Assembly (NCBI RefSeq): GCF_900129495.1
Contig: NZ_FQVX01000002.1
Location: 620,001 to 684,000 of the forward strand
Direction: 5' to 3'
DNA from: Geodermatophilus nigrescens
GTDB taxonomy: Bacteria; Actinomycetota; Actinomycetes; Mycobacteriales; Geodermatophilaceae
DNA: 64,000 nucleotides
A program made the position numbers and the translations under genes. The notes beneath the pieces are model-generated. The model was not told the DNA's origin. It saw only the letters and a list, made by a program, of their open reading frames with translations, and ran no database searches. Below, one piece after another: positions 34,680 through 43,739 of this stretch (within the stretch, counting starts at the first letter, position 1; each line of letters opens with the position of its first letter).

Positions 34680-35422
34680 GCCACGTCTCCGTCGTCGTCG
34701 GTCTCGAAGGGGGTCTGGTCCGCGCCGCGCAGCACGACGTCCCACTCGAACGCGAGCGCCCAGTTGTCCTGGGTGCGCTCGAGGGAGAACCGGCTGATCG
34801 CCCGGTGCCGGGCCGCCGCCGGGATGGCGTTGAAGATGGGGTCCTGGCCGAACAGCGGGTCGTCCGGGAAGTACATCTGGGTGACCAGGCGCTGGGTGAA
34901 CGCCCGGCCGAACAGGCTGAAGTGGATGTGCGCCGGCCGCCAGGCGTTGTGGTGGTTGCCCCACGGGTAGGCGCCGGGCTTGATCGTCAGGAACTCGTAG
35001 CGGCCCAGGCTGTCGGTGACCACGCGGCCGAGACCGTCGAAGTGCGGGTCCAGCGGGGCCGGCCAGTTGTCGACGACGTGCCGGTAGCGGCCCGCCGCGT
35101 TGGCCTGCCACACCTCCACCAGCGCGCCCGGGACCGGGCGGCCGCCGCTGTCGAGCACCCGCCCGTGCACGAGGACCCGCTGGCCGACGGCCTCGCCGCC
35201 GTTGCGCCACGTCAGGTCGGCGTCTGTGGGCAGCACGCGGTCCTCGCCGAGCACCGGACCGGTGACCTCGGTGAGCCGGTGCGGCAGGTCCACCGGCGTG
35301 CGGAGCGGCGCGCGCAGCCCGGTGCTCCGGTACTCGGGGAAGCCCACGGGGGTCCGCGTGGCGTCGGGCTCGGGCAGGTAGCGCGGCAGCAGCAGCCCGC
35401 CCTCGGACGTGGTCCCGGTCAT
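34676..35422 (-). CDS. pcaH: Protocatechuate 3,4-dioxygenase beta subunit
   Basis: A 248-residue iron-binding subunit of protocatechuate 3,4-dioxygenase. The Fe(III) ligands are recognisable: Tyr in VEVWQANAAGRYRH, Tyr in IKPGAYPWGNHHNAW, and two His in RPAHIHFSLFG. It has the N-terminal beta-subunit extension (LPRYLPEPDATRTPVGFPEY). First gene of the pca operon, divergent from the IclR gene with a 67-bp control region that contains an inverted repeat. Confidence 0.95.
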   Translation of the reverse strand: MTGTTSEGGLLLPRYLPEPDATRTPVGFPEYRSTGLRAPLRTPVDLPHRLTEVTGPVLGEDRVLPTDADLTWRNGGEAVGQRVLVHGRVLDSGGRPVPGALVEVWQANAAGRYRHVVDNWPAPLDPHFDGLGRVVTDSLGRYEFLTIKPGAYPWGNHHNAWRPAHIHFSLFGRAFTQRLVTQMYFPDDPLFGQDPIFNAIPAAARHRAISRFSLERTQDNWALAFEWDVVLRGADQTPFETDDDGDVA

Positions 35423-35450
35423 ACCGGGCAACGTACGGCCGGCCGCGTAC

Positions 35451-35479
35451 CCTCCCAAGCCGGGCTTTCCACTGGGAGG
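35451..35479. promoter_or_regulatory. Nested inverted repeat between pcaH and the IclR gene
   Basis: Outer arms CCTCCCA and TGGGAGG (7 bp, 35451-35457 and 35473-35479) enclose a second repeat, AAGC and GCTT around CGG (35457-35467). The right outer arm merges with the IclR gene's Shine-Dalgarno (GGGAGGAAGG). It is a plausible operator for the divergent IclR protein, and differs in sequence from the TTCGYCWGRCGAA sites. Confidence 0.5.
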
Positions 35480-35489
35480 AAGGACGGCG

Positions 35490-36266
35490 ATGGCCGGTGG
35501 CAGCGCCGCCCCGGGGCGGTCGGTGACCTCGCGGGCGCTGGCGATCCTCGACGCGTTCGACGCCTCGGCTCCCCGGCTGTCGCTGAGCGAGATCGCCGAG
35601 CGGTCGGGCACCCCGCTGACGACGGCGCACCGGCTGCTCGCCGAGCTCACCGGGTGGGGCGCGCTCGCCCGGCGTGCCGACGGACGCTACGAGATCGGCC
35701 GCAAGCTCTGGGACCTCGGCCTGCTCGCGCCGGTGCAGCTCGAGCTCCGCCAGGTCGCCTCGCCGTTCCTGCTCGACGTGCACACCGCCACCCGCGACAC
35801 CGTGCACCTCGCCGTCCGCGACGGGCTGTGCGCCCTCTACGTCGAGCGGATCTCCGGCCGGGAGTCGGCGCCGGTGGTCAGCCAGGTGGGCAGCCGGCTG
35901 CCGCTGCACGCCACCGGCGTCGGCAAGGTGCTGCTCGCCTCCGCGCCCGACGAGGTCGTCGCCGAGGTGCTGGCGGCGCCGTCGCGGGCCACCCGGCACA
36001 CCGTCGTCGACCCCGGCCGGCTGCGCCGGGAGCTCACCGAGGTGCGCCGGCGCGGGTGGGCGCGCACCGCGGAGGAGATGTCGCTGGGCACGCTGTCGGT
36101 CGCGGTGCCGGTGCGCGTGGAGCGCGGGAGCAGCACCGTCGTCGCGGCGGCGCTGGGCATCGTCGTCCCCAGCCACCGGCGCGACCTCCCCCGGCTGGTG
36201 CCCGTCCTCGAGGTCGCCGCGCGCGGCATCGGCCGGGCGCTGGCCACCACACCCGTCTTCCGCTGA
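35490..36266 (+). CDS. pcaR: IclR family regulator of the protocatechuate genes (PcaR-like)
   Basis: A 258-residue IclR protein divergent from pcaHGBDC and upstream of pobA, so it probably controls the protocatechuate pathway; PcaR-type proteins respond to pathway intermediates. DNA-binding domain: TSRALAILDAFDASAPRLSL and SEIAERSGTPLTTAHRLLAEL (shortened). Effector domain: SQVGSRLPLHATGVGKVLLA and RRRGWARTAEEMSLGTLSVAVPV. The ATG at 35490 has a strong Shine-Dalgarno. The gene symbol is by position; direct evidence for the effector is absent. Confidence 0.88.
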   Translation: MAGGSAAPGRSVTSRALAILDAFDASAPRLSLSEIAERSGTPLTTAHRLLAELTGWGALARRADGRYEIGRKLWDLGLLAPVQLELRQVASPFLLDVHTATRDTVHLAVRDGLCALYVERISGRESAPVVSQVGSRLPLHATGVGKVLLASAPDEVVAEVLAAPSRATRHTVVDPGRLRRELTEVRRRGWARTAEEMSLGTLSVAVPVRVERGSSTVVAAALGIVVPSHRRDLPRLVPVLEVAARGIGRALATTPVFR

Positions 36267-36316
36267 GCGGGAGGACGAGGTGTCCACCGGCGCGTAGCCC
36301 GGGTCACACTCGGGCC

Positions 36317-37483
36317 ATGCGCACCCAGGTGGGGATCATCGGCGCCGGCCCGGCCGGCCTGCTGCTGTCGCGGCTGCTCGCCCTGCAGGGCATCGACTCC
36401 GTCGTGCTGGAGAACCGCTCCCGCGAGTACGTCGAGGCGCGGATCCGCGCCGGCATCCTCGAGCAGAACACCGTCGACGTGCTCACCGAGGCGGGCATGG
36501 GCGACCGGCTGCACCGCGAGGGCCTCGAGCACCGCGGCATCCACCTGCAGTACCCCGGGGTGCGCCACACCCTCGACTTCCCCGACCTGTGCGGCCGCCG
36601 CGTGTGGGTCTACGGCCAGACCGAGGTGGTCAAGGACCTCGTCGCCACCCAGCTCGCCGGCGGCCCGCCGCTGCACTTCGAGGTCTCCGACCTCGCGATC
36701 GAGGACGTCGACACCGACAGCCCGCGCATCCGGTTCACCGACGCCGACGGCATCCCGCAGGTGCTCGAGTGCGACGTCGTGGCCGGCACCGACGGGTTCC
36801 ACGGCCCCTCGCGCGCCGTCGTCGCCGAGGGCACGCGGCAGCAGCTGTGGGAGCGCACTTACCCCTACGCGTGGCTGGGCATCCTCGCCGAGGCCGCCCC
36901 CGCCACCGACGAGCTCATCTACGCCTGGCACCCCGAGGGCTTCGCCCTCTACTCGATGCGCTCGCCGTCGGTGTCGCGGCTGTACCTGCAGGTCGACCCG
37001 TCGGAGAAGATCGAGGACTGGTCCGACGACCGGATCTGGGAGGGCCTGGCCACCCGCTTCGCGCTCGACGGGTGGGAGATCAGCACCGGGCCGGTGCTGG
37101 AGAAGTCGATCCTGCCGATGCGCTCCTTCGTCAGCGCGCCGATGCGCCGCGGCCGGCTGTTCCTCGCCGGGGACGCCGCGCACATCGTGCCGCCCACCGG
37201 CGCCAAGGGCCTCAACCTCGCCGTCGCCGACGTCGTCCTGCTCTCCCGCGCGCTGGTGCGCCTGCTGCAGGAGAAGGAGACCGACCTCGCCGACGCCTAC
37301 TCCGACACCGCGCTGCGGCGGGTCTGGCGGGCCACCCACTTCTCCTGGTGGATGACGTCGATGCTGCACACCACGGGCGACCCGTTCGACGCCGAGCTGC
37401 AGCTCTCGCAGCTGCGCCGGGTGTGCTCGTCGGAGGCCGCGGCGCGCGAGCTGGCCGAGAACTACACCGGCCTGCCGTACTAG
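36317..37483 (+). CDS. pobA: 4-hydroxybenzoate 3-monooxygenase
   Basis: A 388-residue flavoprotein that hydroxylates 4-hydroxybenzoate to protocatechuate, feeding the pca operon. FAD motif GIIGAGPAGLLLSRLLALQG (residues 7-26); LENRSREYVEARIRAGILEQ, which includes the helix that decides NADH or NADPH use; DVVAGTDGFHGPSRAV (about 155-170); GRLFLAGDAAHIVPPTGAKG (about 278-297). Length and motifs match PobA closely. It is 50 bp after the IclR gene. Its TAG stop overlaps the stop of the convergent gene by 4 bp. Confidence 0.95.
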   Translation: MRTQVGIIGAGPAGLLLSRLLALQGIDSVVLENRSREYVEARIRAGILEQNTVDVLTEAGMGDRLHREGLEHRGIHLQYPGVRHTLDFPDLCGRRVWVYGQTEVVKDLVATQLAGGPPLHFEVSDLAIEDVDTDSPRIRFTDADGIPQVLECDVVAGTDGFHGPSRAVVAEGTRQQLWERTYPYAWLGILAEAAPATDELIYAWHPEGFALYSMRSPSVSRLYLQVDPSEKIEDWSDDRIWEGLATRFALDGWEISTGPVLEKSILPMRSFVSAPMRRGRLFLAGDAAHIVPPTGAKGLNLAVADVVLLSRALVRLLQEKETDLADAYSDTALRRVWRATHFSWWMTSMLHTTGDPFDAELQLSQLRRVCSSEAAARELAENYTGLPY

Positions 37484-38310
37484 AGGAGGTCGCGCACCCG
37501 GTCGGCGGTGCCGGGCGCGAGCGGCAGGTGCGGCAGCACGCCGGTCACCTCGGCGGGCTCCAGGCCCTGCTCGAGCAGGACCCCGGTCAGGCGGGGGGCC
37601 TCGCCCGGCGGCACCGGTGAGGGCAGCCCGGACTCCCGGACGGCGGCCAGCGCGAGGAACAGCGCGGCGGAGAGGTCCTCCTCCGGCTCCGGGGCCGCAG
37701 CGCGAACGGCGGCGCGGGCGGTGGCCTCGGCGGCGCGCACCAGCGACAGCGGCAGCCCCTCGGCCTCCACCTCCAGCAGCGGGGTGCGGCCCAGGGCGGC
37801 GAGCACCAGGTGCTCCGCCTCGGTGCGCAGCGGCTGCTCCCACTCCCCGGCGCGGACGACGTCGGCCGGATCGGCGTCGGCGGGGTCCTCACCGAGGTCG
37901 TCGAGCAGGTCGGCCCACTGCGCGGGCCGGGTGCGGCGGGCCCGGTCGGCGGCGGCCACGCACGTGTCGAGCACGAACGGCTCGATCACCTCGCGGTCGA
38001 AGCGGTCGGCGAACACGGTGCCGTCGGCGTCGACGGCGTTGAGCGCGTCCTGGAAGCTGCCGGGCCGGGCGTCGCCGAGCTCGATGCGGCCGTCCTCCTC
38101 CCCGGACAGCGCCTGCCCGGTGGCGGCGCGGTCGCCGATCGTGGAGCCGGTGGCCACCAGCCGGCCGCGCAGCCGGGTGTGGTGCGGCCGGTCGGACAGG
38201 CCGACGGTCCACGCGCACGCCTCGGCGATGAGCGCGGCGCGGCGTTCCCGCAGCACCTCGCGGCCGAGGAGGGCGAACCAGTCGGGGGCGAACCCCGTGC
38301 CGTCGAACAC
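37480..38310 (-). CDS. Conserved-looking hypothetical acidic protein
   Basis: A 276-residue soluble protein, acidic and helical, with no recognised domain. It opens FDGTGFAPDWFALLGREVLRERR and has short motifs such as HHTRLRGRL, RIELGDARPGSFQDALNAVD and LRTEAEHLVLAALGRTPLLE. Start GTG at 38310. It lies 9 bp downstream of the polyol dehydrogenase gene on the same strand and is probably co-transcribed with it. Codon use is typical for the genome, so it appears to be a resident gene. Function unknown. Confidence 0.75.
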   Translation of the reverse strand: MFDGTGFAPDWFALLGREVLRERRAALIAEACAWTVGLSDRPHHTRLRGRLVATGSTIGDRAATGQALSGEEDGRIELGDARPGSFQDALNAVDADGTVFADRFDREVIEPFVLDTCVAAADRARRTRPAQWADLLDDLGEDPADADPADVVRAGEWEQPLRTEAEHLVLAALGRTPLLEVEAEGLPLSLVRAAEATARAAVRAAAPEPEEDLSAALFLALAAVRESGLPSPVPPGEAPRLTGVLLEQGLEPAEVTGVLPHLPLAPGTADRVRDLL

Positions 38311-38319
38311 CCTCCCGTT

Positions 38320-39804
38320 CTACCCGGCCCGGCGCCGCCGCCGCCCGCGGACGAGGTCCTCGACGGTCGCGCGGGCGCCCCGCTCGCGCAGCGCGACCCG
38401 GGTCGCGACGAAGGGCTCCGCCACCCGCGGGTCGTCGGCGAGGTCGCCGAAGACGTCGCGCTCGCGGAGGAACTCCAGCGGGTCGGCGTCCCGCGCCCGG
38501 CGGGCCAGCGCCTCGCCCCGCGGGTCGGACAGCTCGAGGGGCCGGCCGGCGTCGTCGGCGCCCTCCGCGGTGCGCGCCCACCCGGCCAGCACCGCCACCG
38601 ACCGGCGGACGTCGCGGCCGGCCTCCAGGTCCGCGCGGATCACCGGGAGCAGGAACTGCGGGATGCGGTCGGAGGCGTTCTCGCAGATCCGCGCCAGGGT
38701 GTCGGCGACGGCGGGGTTGGCGAAGCGGCCCACCAGGTCGGCCTTGTAGCGGCGCAGGTCGATGCCCGGCACCCGCGGCAGCGTCGGGGTGGCCTCCTCG
38801 TCGAGGTAGCCGGCCAGGAACTCGCGGAACAGCGGGTCCTGGCTGGCCTGGTGCACGTACCCGTGGCCGGCCAACCGCCCGAGGTGGGCCAGCACCTGGT
38901 GGCCGGCGTTGAGCAGGCGCAGCTTCATGAGCTCGTACGGGGCGACGTCGGCGACCACCTGCACGCCGACGTCCTCCAGCGGTGGCCGCCCGCCCGCGAA
39001 CTCCTCCAGCACCCACTGCGTCCACGGCTCGCACACCACCGGCCAGGCGTCCTCGACCCCGATCGCGGCGGCCACCTGCTCGCGGTCGGCGTCGGTGGTG
39101 ACCGGGGTGATCCGGTCGACCATCGAGTTCGGGAAGGCCACCTCCCCGGCCACCCACTCCCCCAGCGCCGGGTCGCGCAGCCCGGCGAAGGCGGCGAACG
39201 CCTCCCGGGCGAGGTGCCCGTTGCCGGGGATGTTGTCGCAGGAGACGACGGCGAACGGCGGCAGCCCGCGCTCGCGCCGGCGCACCAGCGCCTCGGTGAC
39301 CAGGCCGAACGTCGTCCGCGGCGGGGATCCGGGCCGCAGGTCGGCGACGACGGCGGGCGCCCCGGTGTCGAAGCGGCCGGTCTCGTGCGAGGTGTTGTAG
39401 CCGCCCTCGGTGACCGTCAGCGACACGATCCGGGTGCCGGGCGCCGCCATCCGCTCCACCACGGCGTCCGGGTCGTCGGGGGCGAGCAGGTACTCGGCGA
39501 TGGAGCCGACCACCCGCGCGTCGAGGTAGCCGTCGGGGTGCTTGACCACCAGCGTGTAGAGCCGGTCCTGCGCCGCCATCACCTCGGCCATCCGCCGGTC
39601 CGACGGCAGCACGCCGACGCCGCAGATGCCCCAGTCCACCTGCCCGGACTCGAGCAGCCGGTCGACGTACACCGCCTGGTGCGAGCGGTGGAAGCCGCCG
39701 ACGCCGAGGTGCACGATCCCGACGCCGACCTCCGACCGGTCGTAGCGCGGCGTCCACACCGAGGGGCTCAGGTGGGGCAGCGTCGTGGCGTCGAGCCGGG
39801 GCAT
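38320..39804 (-). CDS. Mannitol/polyol 2-dehydrogenase (long-chain MDR polyol family)
   Basis: A 494-residue NAD-dependent polyol dehydrogenase (mannitol 2-dehydrogenase/fructuronate reductase family). NAD-binding IVHLGVGGFHRSHQAVYVD (about residues 30-48), SLTVTEGGYN, VVSCDNIPGNG, VAFPNSMVDRITP (about 225-237), and the active-site KLRLLNAGHQVLAHLG with the K-x4-N-x2-H motif (about 297-305). Substrate may be mannitol, arabitol or a related sugar alcohol. No sugar-alcohol transporter is adjacent. An Arg-rich tail ends the protein. Confidence 0.93.
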   Translation of the reverse strand: MPRLDATTLPHLSPSVWTPRYDRSEVGVGIVHLGVGGFHRSHQAVYVDRLLESGQVDWGICGVGVLPSDRRMAEVMAAQDRLYTLVVKHPDGYLDARVVGSIAEYLLAPDDPDAVVERMAAPGTRIVSLTVTEGGYNTSHETGRFDTGAPAVVADLRPGSPPRTTFGLVTEALVRRRERGLPPFAVVSCDNIPGNGHLAREAFAAFAGLRDPALGEWVAGEVAFPNSMVDRITPVTTDADREQVAAAIGVEDAWPVVCEPWTQWVLEEFAGGRPPLEDVGVQVVADVAPYELMKLRLLNAGHQVLAHLGRLAGHGYVHQASQDPLFREFLAGYLDEEATPTLPRVPGIDLRRYKADLVGRFANPAVADTLARICENASDRIPQFLLPVIRADLEAGRDVRRSVAVLAGWARTAEGADDAGRPLELSDPRGEALARRARDADPLEFLRERDVFGDLADDPRVAEPFVATRVALRERGARATVEDLVRGRRRRRAG

Positions 39805-39837
39805 CGGCGGTCCTCCTCGGGTGCGGTGCGCGGGGGG

Positions 39838-40779
39838 CTACCCGTCGGCGGCGCTCTCACCCACCGGGGCCCGGGCGGGCACCGCCACCCGTTGGAGGTC
39901 CTCGGCGACGACGAGGTCGCCGTCGAACTCGGCCCGCGCCTCCTCCTCGAACGCGCGCGGGTCGGGGTAGCGCTGGGAGAAGTGGCTGAGCACCAGCCGC
40001 CGGACGCCCGCGTCGGCCGCCACCCGCGCCGCCTGCCGGGCGGTGAGGTGGCCGTACTGCCGGGCGAGCGCCTCGTCCTCGGCCAGGAAGGTCGACTCGA
40101 TCACGAGCAGGTCGGCGCCCTCGGCCAGCGCCGCGACGTTGAGGCACATCCGGGTGTCCATGACGAAGGCGAACACCTGCCCGCGCCGCGGCTCGCTGAC
40201 GTCCTCGAGGCGCACCGTCCTCCCGCCGACCCGCAGCGCGCCCTCGCGCTGCAGCCGGCCGACGTCGGGGCCGGCCACCCCGGCCGCGGCGAGCCGGTCG
40301 GGCACCATCCGCCGGCCGTCGGGCTCGACGAGCCGGTAGCCGACCGAGGGCACCGGGTGCTCCAGCCGGCGCGCCTCGAGCGTCCCGGCGGGGTCCTCCG
40401 CCAGGACGCCGTCGTCGTGCACCGGTTCCTCGCGGATCTCGGCGCGGTCGGCGAACACCGACGCGTGGCGGAGCCTGTCGAACCACTGCTGACCGGACGC
40501 GGGGTAGTGCGCGGTGACCGGGTGGGCGACGCCGTCGAGCGACATCCGCTGGACGACGCCGGGCAGGCCGAGGCAGTGGTCGCCGTGGAAGTGGCTGACG
40601 AGGATCCGGTGGACGGCACTGCTCGGGACGCCGGCCAGCAGCATCTGCCGCTGGGTGCCCTCGCCGGGGTCGAAGAGGAAGCCGCGGCCGTCCCAGCGCA
40701 GCAGGTAGCCGTTGTGGTTGCGGGTGCGGGTGGGCGCCTGGCTCGCGGTGCCGAGCACGACCAGTTCCCGCGCCGCCAC
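39838..40779 (-). CDS. rnz: Ribonuclease Z
   Basis: A 313-residue metallo-beta-lactamase-fold enzyme that trims tRNA 3' ends. It has the metal motif [13 protein letters not shown] (HxHxDH, about residues 63-75), [30 protein letters not shown] and the C-terminal [12 protein letters not shown]. Start GTG at 40779 is favoured because a TACCGT -10 element lies 7 nt upstream (leaderless) and the protein then begins with [15 protein letters not shown]; longer in-frame starts exist up to 40821. Confidence 0.92.
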   Translation of the reverse strand: MAARELVVLGTASQAPTRTRNHNGYLLRWDGRGFLFDPGEGTQRQMLLAGVPSSAVHRILVSHFHGDHCLGLPGVVQRMSLDGVAHPVTAHYPASGQQWFDRLRHASVFADRAEIREEPVHDDGVLAEDPAGTLEARRLEHPVPSVGYRLVEPDGRRMVPDRLAAAGVAGPDVGRLQREGALRVGGRTVRLEDVSEPRRGQVFAFVMDTRMCLNVAALAEGADLLVIESTFLAEDEALARQYGHLTARQAARVAADAGVRRLVLSHFSQRYPDPRAFEEEARAEFDGDLVVAEDLQRVAVPARAPVGESAADG

Positions 40780-40786
40780 GGACGGC

Positions 40787-40792
40787 ACGGTA
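40787..40792 (-). promoter_or_regulatory. -10 element (TACCGT) of rnz
   Basis: On the minus strand TACCGT precedes the GTG by 7 nt, matching the TANNNT leaderless pattern and deciding between alternative rnz starts. Confidence 0.5.
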
Positions 40793-40806
40793 GCCGTCCC
40801 TCGGCG

Positions 40807-40844
40807 GGTCGTGCTCTGCACACCGCGGTGGGCAGAGCACGACC
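40807..40844. terminator. Hairpin between the zinc-ribbon gene and rnz
   Basis: GGTCGTGCTCTGC and GCAGAGCACGACC form a perfect 13-bp stem with a 12-nt loop. It lies just after the stop of the zinc-ribbon gene (minus strand) and upstream of the rnz promoter, so it most likely ends the zinc-ribbon transcript. Confidence 0.65.
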
Positions 40845-40849
40845 GCGCG

Positions 40850-41290
40850 TCAGCCGAACAGGTCGGACAGGAACGACTCCTTGCGCTTCTTCCCGTGCGA
40901 GCCGTGCGACGACGAGTGCCCCTGCGAGCCGCGCACCGCGCCGAGCACCTCGTTCACCACCGCGCCGAGCCCCGCGCCGCCCGCCGCGGCCGGGTACTGC
41001 GCGCCGGGCTGCTGCCCGTACTGCTGCTGATGGGCGGGCTGCCCGTACGGCTGCTGCCCGTGCAGCTGGTGCTGGGCTGCCCCGTACTGCTGCTGGCCGT
41101 GCTGCTGCGCGGGCTGGGCGTGCTGGCCGCCGGCCGCGGCGCCGTGCCAGGTGTTCTCCGCGTCGATGAGGCGCTCGAGCTCACCGCGGTCGAGGAAGAT
41201 GCCGCGGCACTCGGTGCACTGGTCGACGTGCACGCCGTTGCGCTCGTAGGTGCGCATCGCGCCCTGGCACTTGGGACAGACGAGATCCAT
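40850..41290 (-). CDS. Zinc-ribbon (zf-TFIIB) protein with Gln/His-rich tail
   Basis: A 146-residue protein. Residues 1-45 are a zf-TFIIB zinc ribbon, with CPKCQGAM and [17 protein letters not shown] supplying the four cysteines. The middle (about 48-105) is low-complexity Gln/His/Gly/Pro/Tyr ([28 protein letters not shown]). The C-terminus is basic and ends ESFLSDLFG. Such proteins are widespread in actinobacteria with unknown function. The low-complexity tract may be disordered or bind metal or nucleic acid. Divergent from the DUF3616 gene. Confidence 0.85.
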   Translation of the reverse strand: MDLVCPKCQGAMRTYERNGVHVDQCTECRGIFLDRGELERLIDAENTWHGAAAGGQHAQPAQQHGQQQYGAAQHQLHGQQPYGQPAHQQQYGQQPGAQYPAAAGGAGLGAVVNEVLGAVRGSQGHSSSHGSHGKKRKESFLSDLFG

Positions 41291-41353
41291 GCCGCACGGT
41301 ACGACGACGGCGAGGCCCCCGGACAGCGCCGGACCGTGCCACAGTGCCCGCCC

Positions 41354-42424
41354 GTGACGACGACCCGCACGGTGACCCTCCGGTTCGGCTCGGCCTCGCG
41401 CGAGAGCCGCACGCACACCAACCTCTCGGCCGTCCGCAGCGACGGGCCGGTCCTCTGGGTGGCCGGCGACGAGACCGCCACCATCGAGCGGCTGGTCGCC
41501 GACGACCCCGCCGACCCGGCCGCCTACGGCGACCAGACGACCTTCTCCCTCGCCGACCTCGTGCCCCTGCCCGGCGGCACCGGTCCCGACGTCGAGGAGG
41601 AGGCCGACATCGAGGGCATCGCCCGCCACGACGGCGCGGTGTGGGCGGTCGGCTCGCACAGCCTGCGCCGGCGCCGGATCCGCGACGAGCACGACGGCGC
41701 CAAGGCGCTGCGCCGGCTGGCCACCATCACCGGGCAGCCGCGGCGGCAGATCATCGCCCGCATCCCGGTGGTCGACGTCGACGGGCTGCCCACCCTGGTG
41801 AAGGACGACGGCACCCGCAGCGCCGCCGTCTTCGGCGCCCGCGGCAAGGACCTGCGCGACCTGCTGGCCGACGACGAGCACCTCGGCCCGTTCCTCGGCA
41901 TCCCGAGCAAGGACAACGGCCTCGACGTCGAGGGCATCGCGGTGGCGGGCGAGCGGGTCTACCTCGGCCTGCGCGGGCCGGTGCTGCGCGGCTGGGCCGT
42001 GGTGCTGGAGCTGCGGCCCGAGGTCGACGAGCGCGACCCCGCCCGGCTGCGGCTCCGGAAGTTCCCCGACGGCCGCCGCTACCGCAAGCACGTCCTGCGG
42101 CTGGCCGGGCTCGGCGTCCGCGACCTGTGCCCGCAGGGCGACGACCTGCTGGTGCTCGCCGGCCCGACCATGGACCTCGACGGCCCGGTGTACGTCTACC
42201 GCTGGCACGGCGCGGTGGTCTGCGAGGAGCCGGCCGTCGTCCGCGGCGACCAGCTCACCCGCGAGCTGGCGCTCCCCTTCGGCGACGGCGACGACCACCC
42301 CGAGGGCATCGGCCTGCTGGGCGACCCGGCCGGCGGCCGGCTGCTCGTCGTCTACGACAGCCCGGCCCCCGAGCGGCTCACCGACGACGGCGGCGTGGTG
42401 GCCGACGTCGTGCAGCTGCCCTGA
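41354..42424 (+). CDS. DUF3616 family protein
   Basis: A 356-residue protein matching DUF3616, predicted beta-propeller. Motifs include RTHTNLSAVRSDGPVLWVAGDE, EADIEGIARHDGAVWAVGSHSLRR, SKDNGLDVEGIAVAGERVYLGLRGPVLRG (shortened) and HPEGIGLLG near the end. The repeated D-x-EGIA pattern is the hallmark of the family. No signal peptide. Biochemical role unknown. The GTG at 41354 has CACAGT 8 nt upstream, a weak leaderless-type -10. Confidence 0.82.
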   Translation: MTTTRTVTLRFGSASRESRTHTNLSAVRSDGPVLWVAGDETATIERLVADDPADPAAYGDQTTFSLADLVPLPGGTGPDVEEEADIEGIARHDGAVWAVGSHSLRRRRIRDEHDGAKALRRLATITGQPRRQIIARIPVVDVDGLPTLVKDDGTRSAAVFGARGKDLRDLLADDEHLGPFLGIPSKDNGLDVEGIAVAGERVYLGLRGPVLRGWAVVLELRPEVDERDPARLRLRKFPDGRRYRKHVLRLAGLGVRDLCPQGDDLLVLAGPTMDLDGPVYVYRWHGAVVCEEPAVVRGDQLTRELALPFGDGDDHPEGIGLLGDPAGGRLLVVYDSPAPERLTDDGGVVADVVQLP

Positions 42425-42431
42425 CCCCGGC

Positions 42432-43607
42432 TCAGCCGATCCGCACCGGGCGGGCGGCGGCCACGCCGGCCGCCGCCAGCCCGGCGCCGACGGCGAGCAG
42501 CAGCACCAGCGGCACGGTCCAGCCGCCGGTGGCCTCCGACAGCGCCCCGACGACGACGGGGCCGAGCCCGCCGACGGCGTAGCCCACGAGCTGGCTCATC
42601 CCCGACAGCCGGGCGGCCACGCCCGCGTCCGCCGACCGCAGCACCACGAGGGTCACCGCCAGCGCGATGCCCGCGCCCTGTGCGAGCCCGCCGACCGCCG
42701 CCCACGCGGGCCACGCGCCGGGCGCGGCGAGCAGCCCGGCCACCGGCACCACCCACAGCGCGGCGACCCCCAGCGCCAGCCCCGACTGCCCGCGCGCGCG
42801 GGCCAGCACGGCCGGCACCAGCAGGCTGCCCGCGATGCCGAGCACCTGGTAGACCGACGCGGCCAGCGACCCGGTGGCCGCGTCGGTGCCGGCGCGGTCG
42901 GCGAGCAGCGTGGGCAGCCAGGCGGTCAGCGAGAAGTACAGCGTCGAGTGCAGCGCCTGCACCGCGGTCACCGCCCAGGCCACCGGCGAGCGCCACACCG
43001 GCGCCGAGCCGCCGGGCGCCGCACCACCGGGCGCCGTGCGGGCCGGGGCCGTGGCGTCGGCGCCCCGGGCGGCCCGCGCCCACACCACCGCGGCGACCAG
43101 GGCCAGCACGCCCTCGGCGGCGAGCGCGCCGCGCCAGCCCAGGACGGCGGCCAGCGGGGCGGTGAACGCAGCTCCCGCGGCGGCCCCGGCCACCAGCGCC
43201 GCGGTGTAGAGGCCGGTGACCGTGCCCGCGCGCCGGCCGAACCCGGCCTTCACCACCGCCGGCAGCAGCACGTTGCCGACCGTCATCGCCGCGCCGACCG
43301 CGAGGGTGCCGGCGAGCAGCACCGGCGGCCCGTCGAGCACCCGCAGCGCCTGGGCGGCCGCGAGCAGCAGCAGCGACGCGAGCACCGCCCGGCCCGCGCC
43401 CAGCCGCCGTCCCGCCGCGGCCGACACCGGCGCGAGCACGGCGAAGCACAGCACCGGCAGCGTGGTGAGCAGCCCGGCGGCCGCGGCGGACAGACCGGTG
43501 TCCGCGCGGACGTCGTCGAGCACCGGCCCGACGGCGGCGATCGCGGCGCGCAGGTTGACCGCGGTGAGGAGGACCGCGGCCAGCAGCAGGCGGTTCCCCC
43601 CGGGCAC
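42432..43607 (-). CDS. MFS transporter, CynX/NimT-like
   Basis: A 391-residue transporter with 12 hydrophobic segments. N-terminal LTAVNLRAAIAAVGPVLDDVRADTGLS is characteristic of the CynX (cyanate permease)/NimT subgroup (LRxxxxxVGPxL pattern), and PVSAAAGRRLGAGRAV is the MFS loop 2-3 motif. A Pro/Ala/Gly-rich central loop (about residues 185-205) separates the halves. Substrate unknown; exported drugs and imported small anions are both known for this group. Monocistronic and divergent from the carboxylesterase. Confidence 0.88.
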   Translation of the reverse strand: MPGGNRLLLAAVLLTAVNLRAAIAAVGPVLDDVRADTGLSAAAAGLLTTLPVLCFAVLAPVSAAAGRRLGAGRAVLASLLLLAAAQALRVLDGPPVLLAGTLAVGAAMTVGNVLLPAVVKAGFGRRAGTVTGLYTAALVAGAAAGAAFTAPLAAVLGWRGALAAEGVLALVAAVVWARAARGADATAPARTAPGGAAPGGSAPVWRSPVAWAVTAVQALHSTLYFSLTAWLPTLLADRAGTDAATGSLAASVYQVLGIAGSLLVPAVLARARGQSGLALGVAALWVVPVAGLLAAPGAWPAWAAVGGLAQGAGIALAVTLVVLRSADAGVAARLSGMSQLVGYAVGGLGPVVVGALSEATGGWTVPLVLLLAVGAGLAAAGVAAARPVRIG

Positions 43608-43674
43608 CGGGACATCCTGCTACCGGCGGTACCGGCACCCGGGGGGCGGCCGCCGGTCGTGGAACACCTGCGTC

Positions 43675-43680
43675 TAGTGT
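43675..43680 (+). promoter_or_regulatory. -10 element (TAGTGT) of the carboxylesterase gene
   Basis: TAGTGT would place the transcript start near 43687, giving a leader of about 53 nt to the TTG at 43740, or about 5 nt to an in-frame GTG at 43692. Confidence 0.45.
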
Positions 43681-43739
43681 CCCACCCGTCCGTGGCCCAG
43701 CTCACACCGACGTGGCGGGCCGGAACGCTGGAGGTCACC

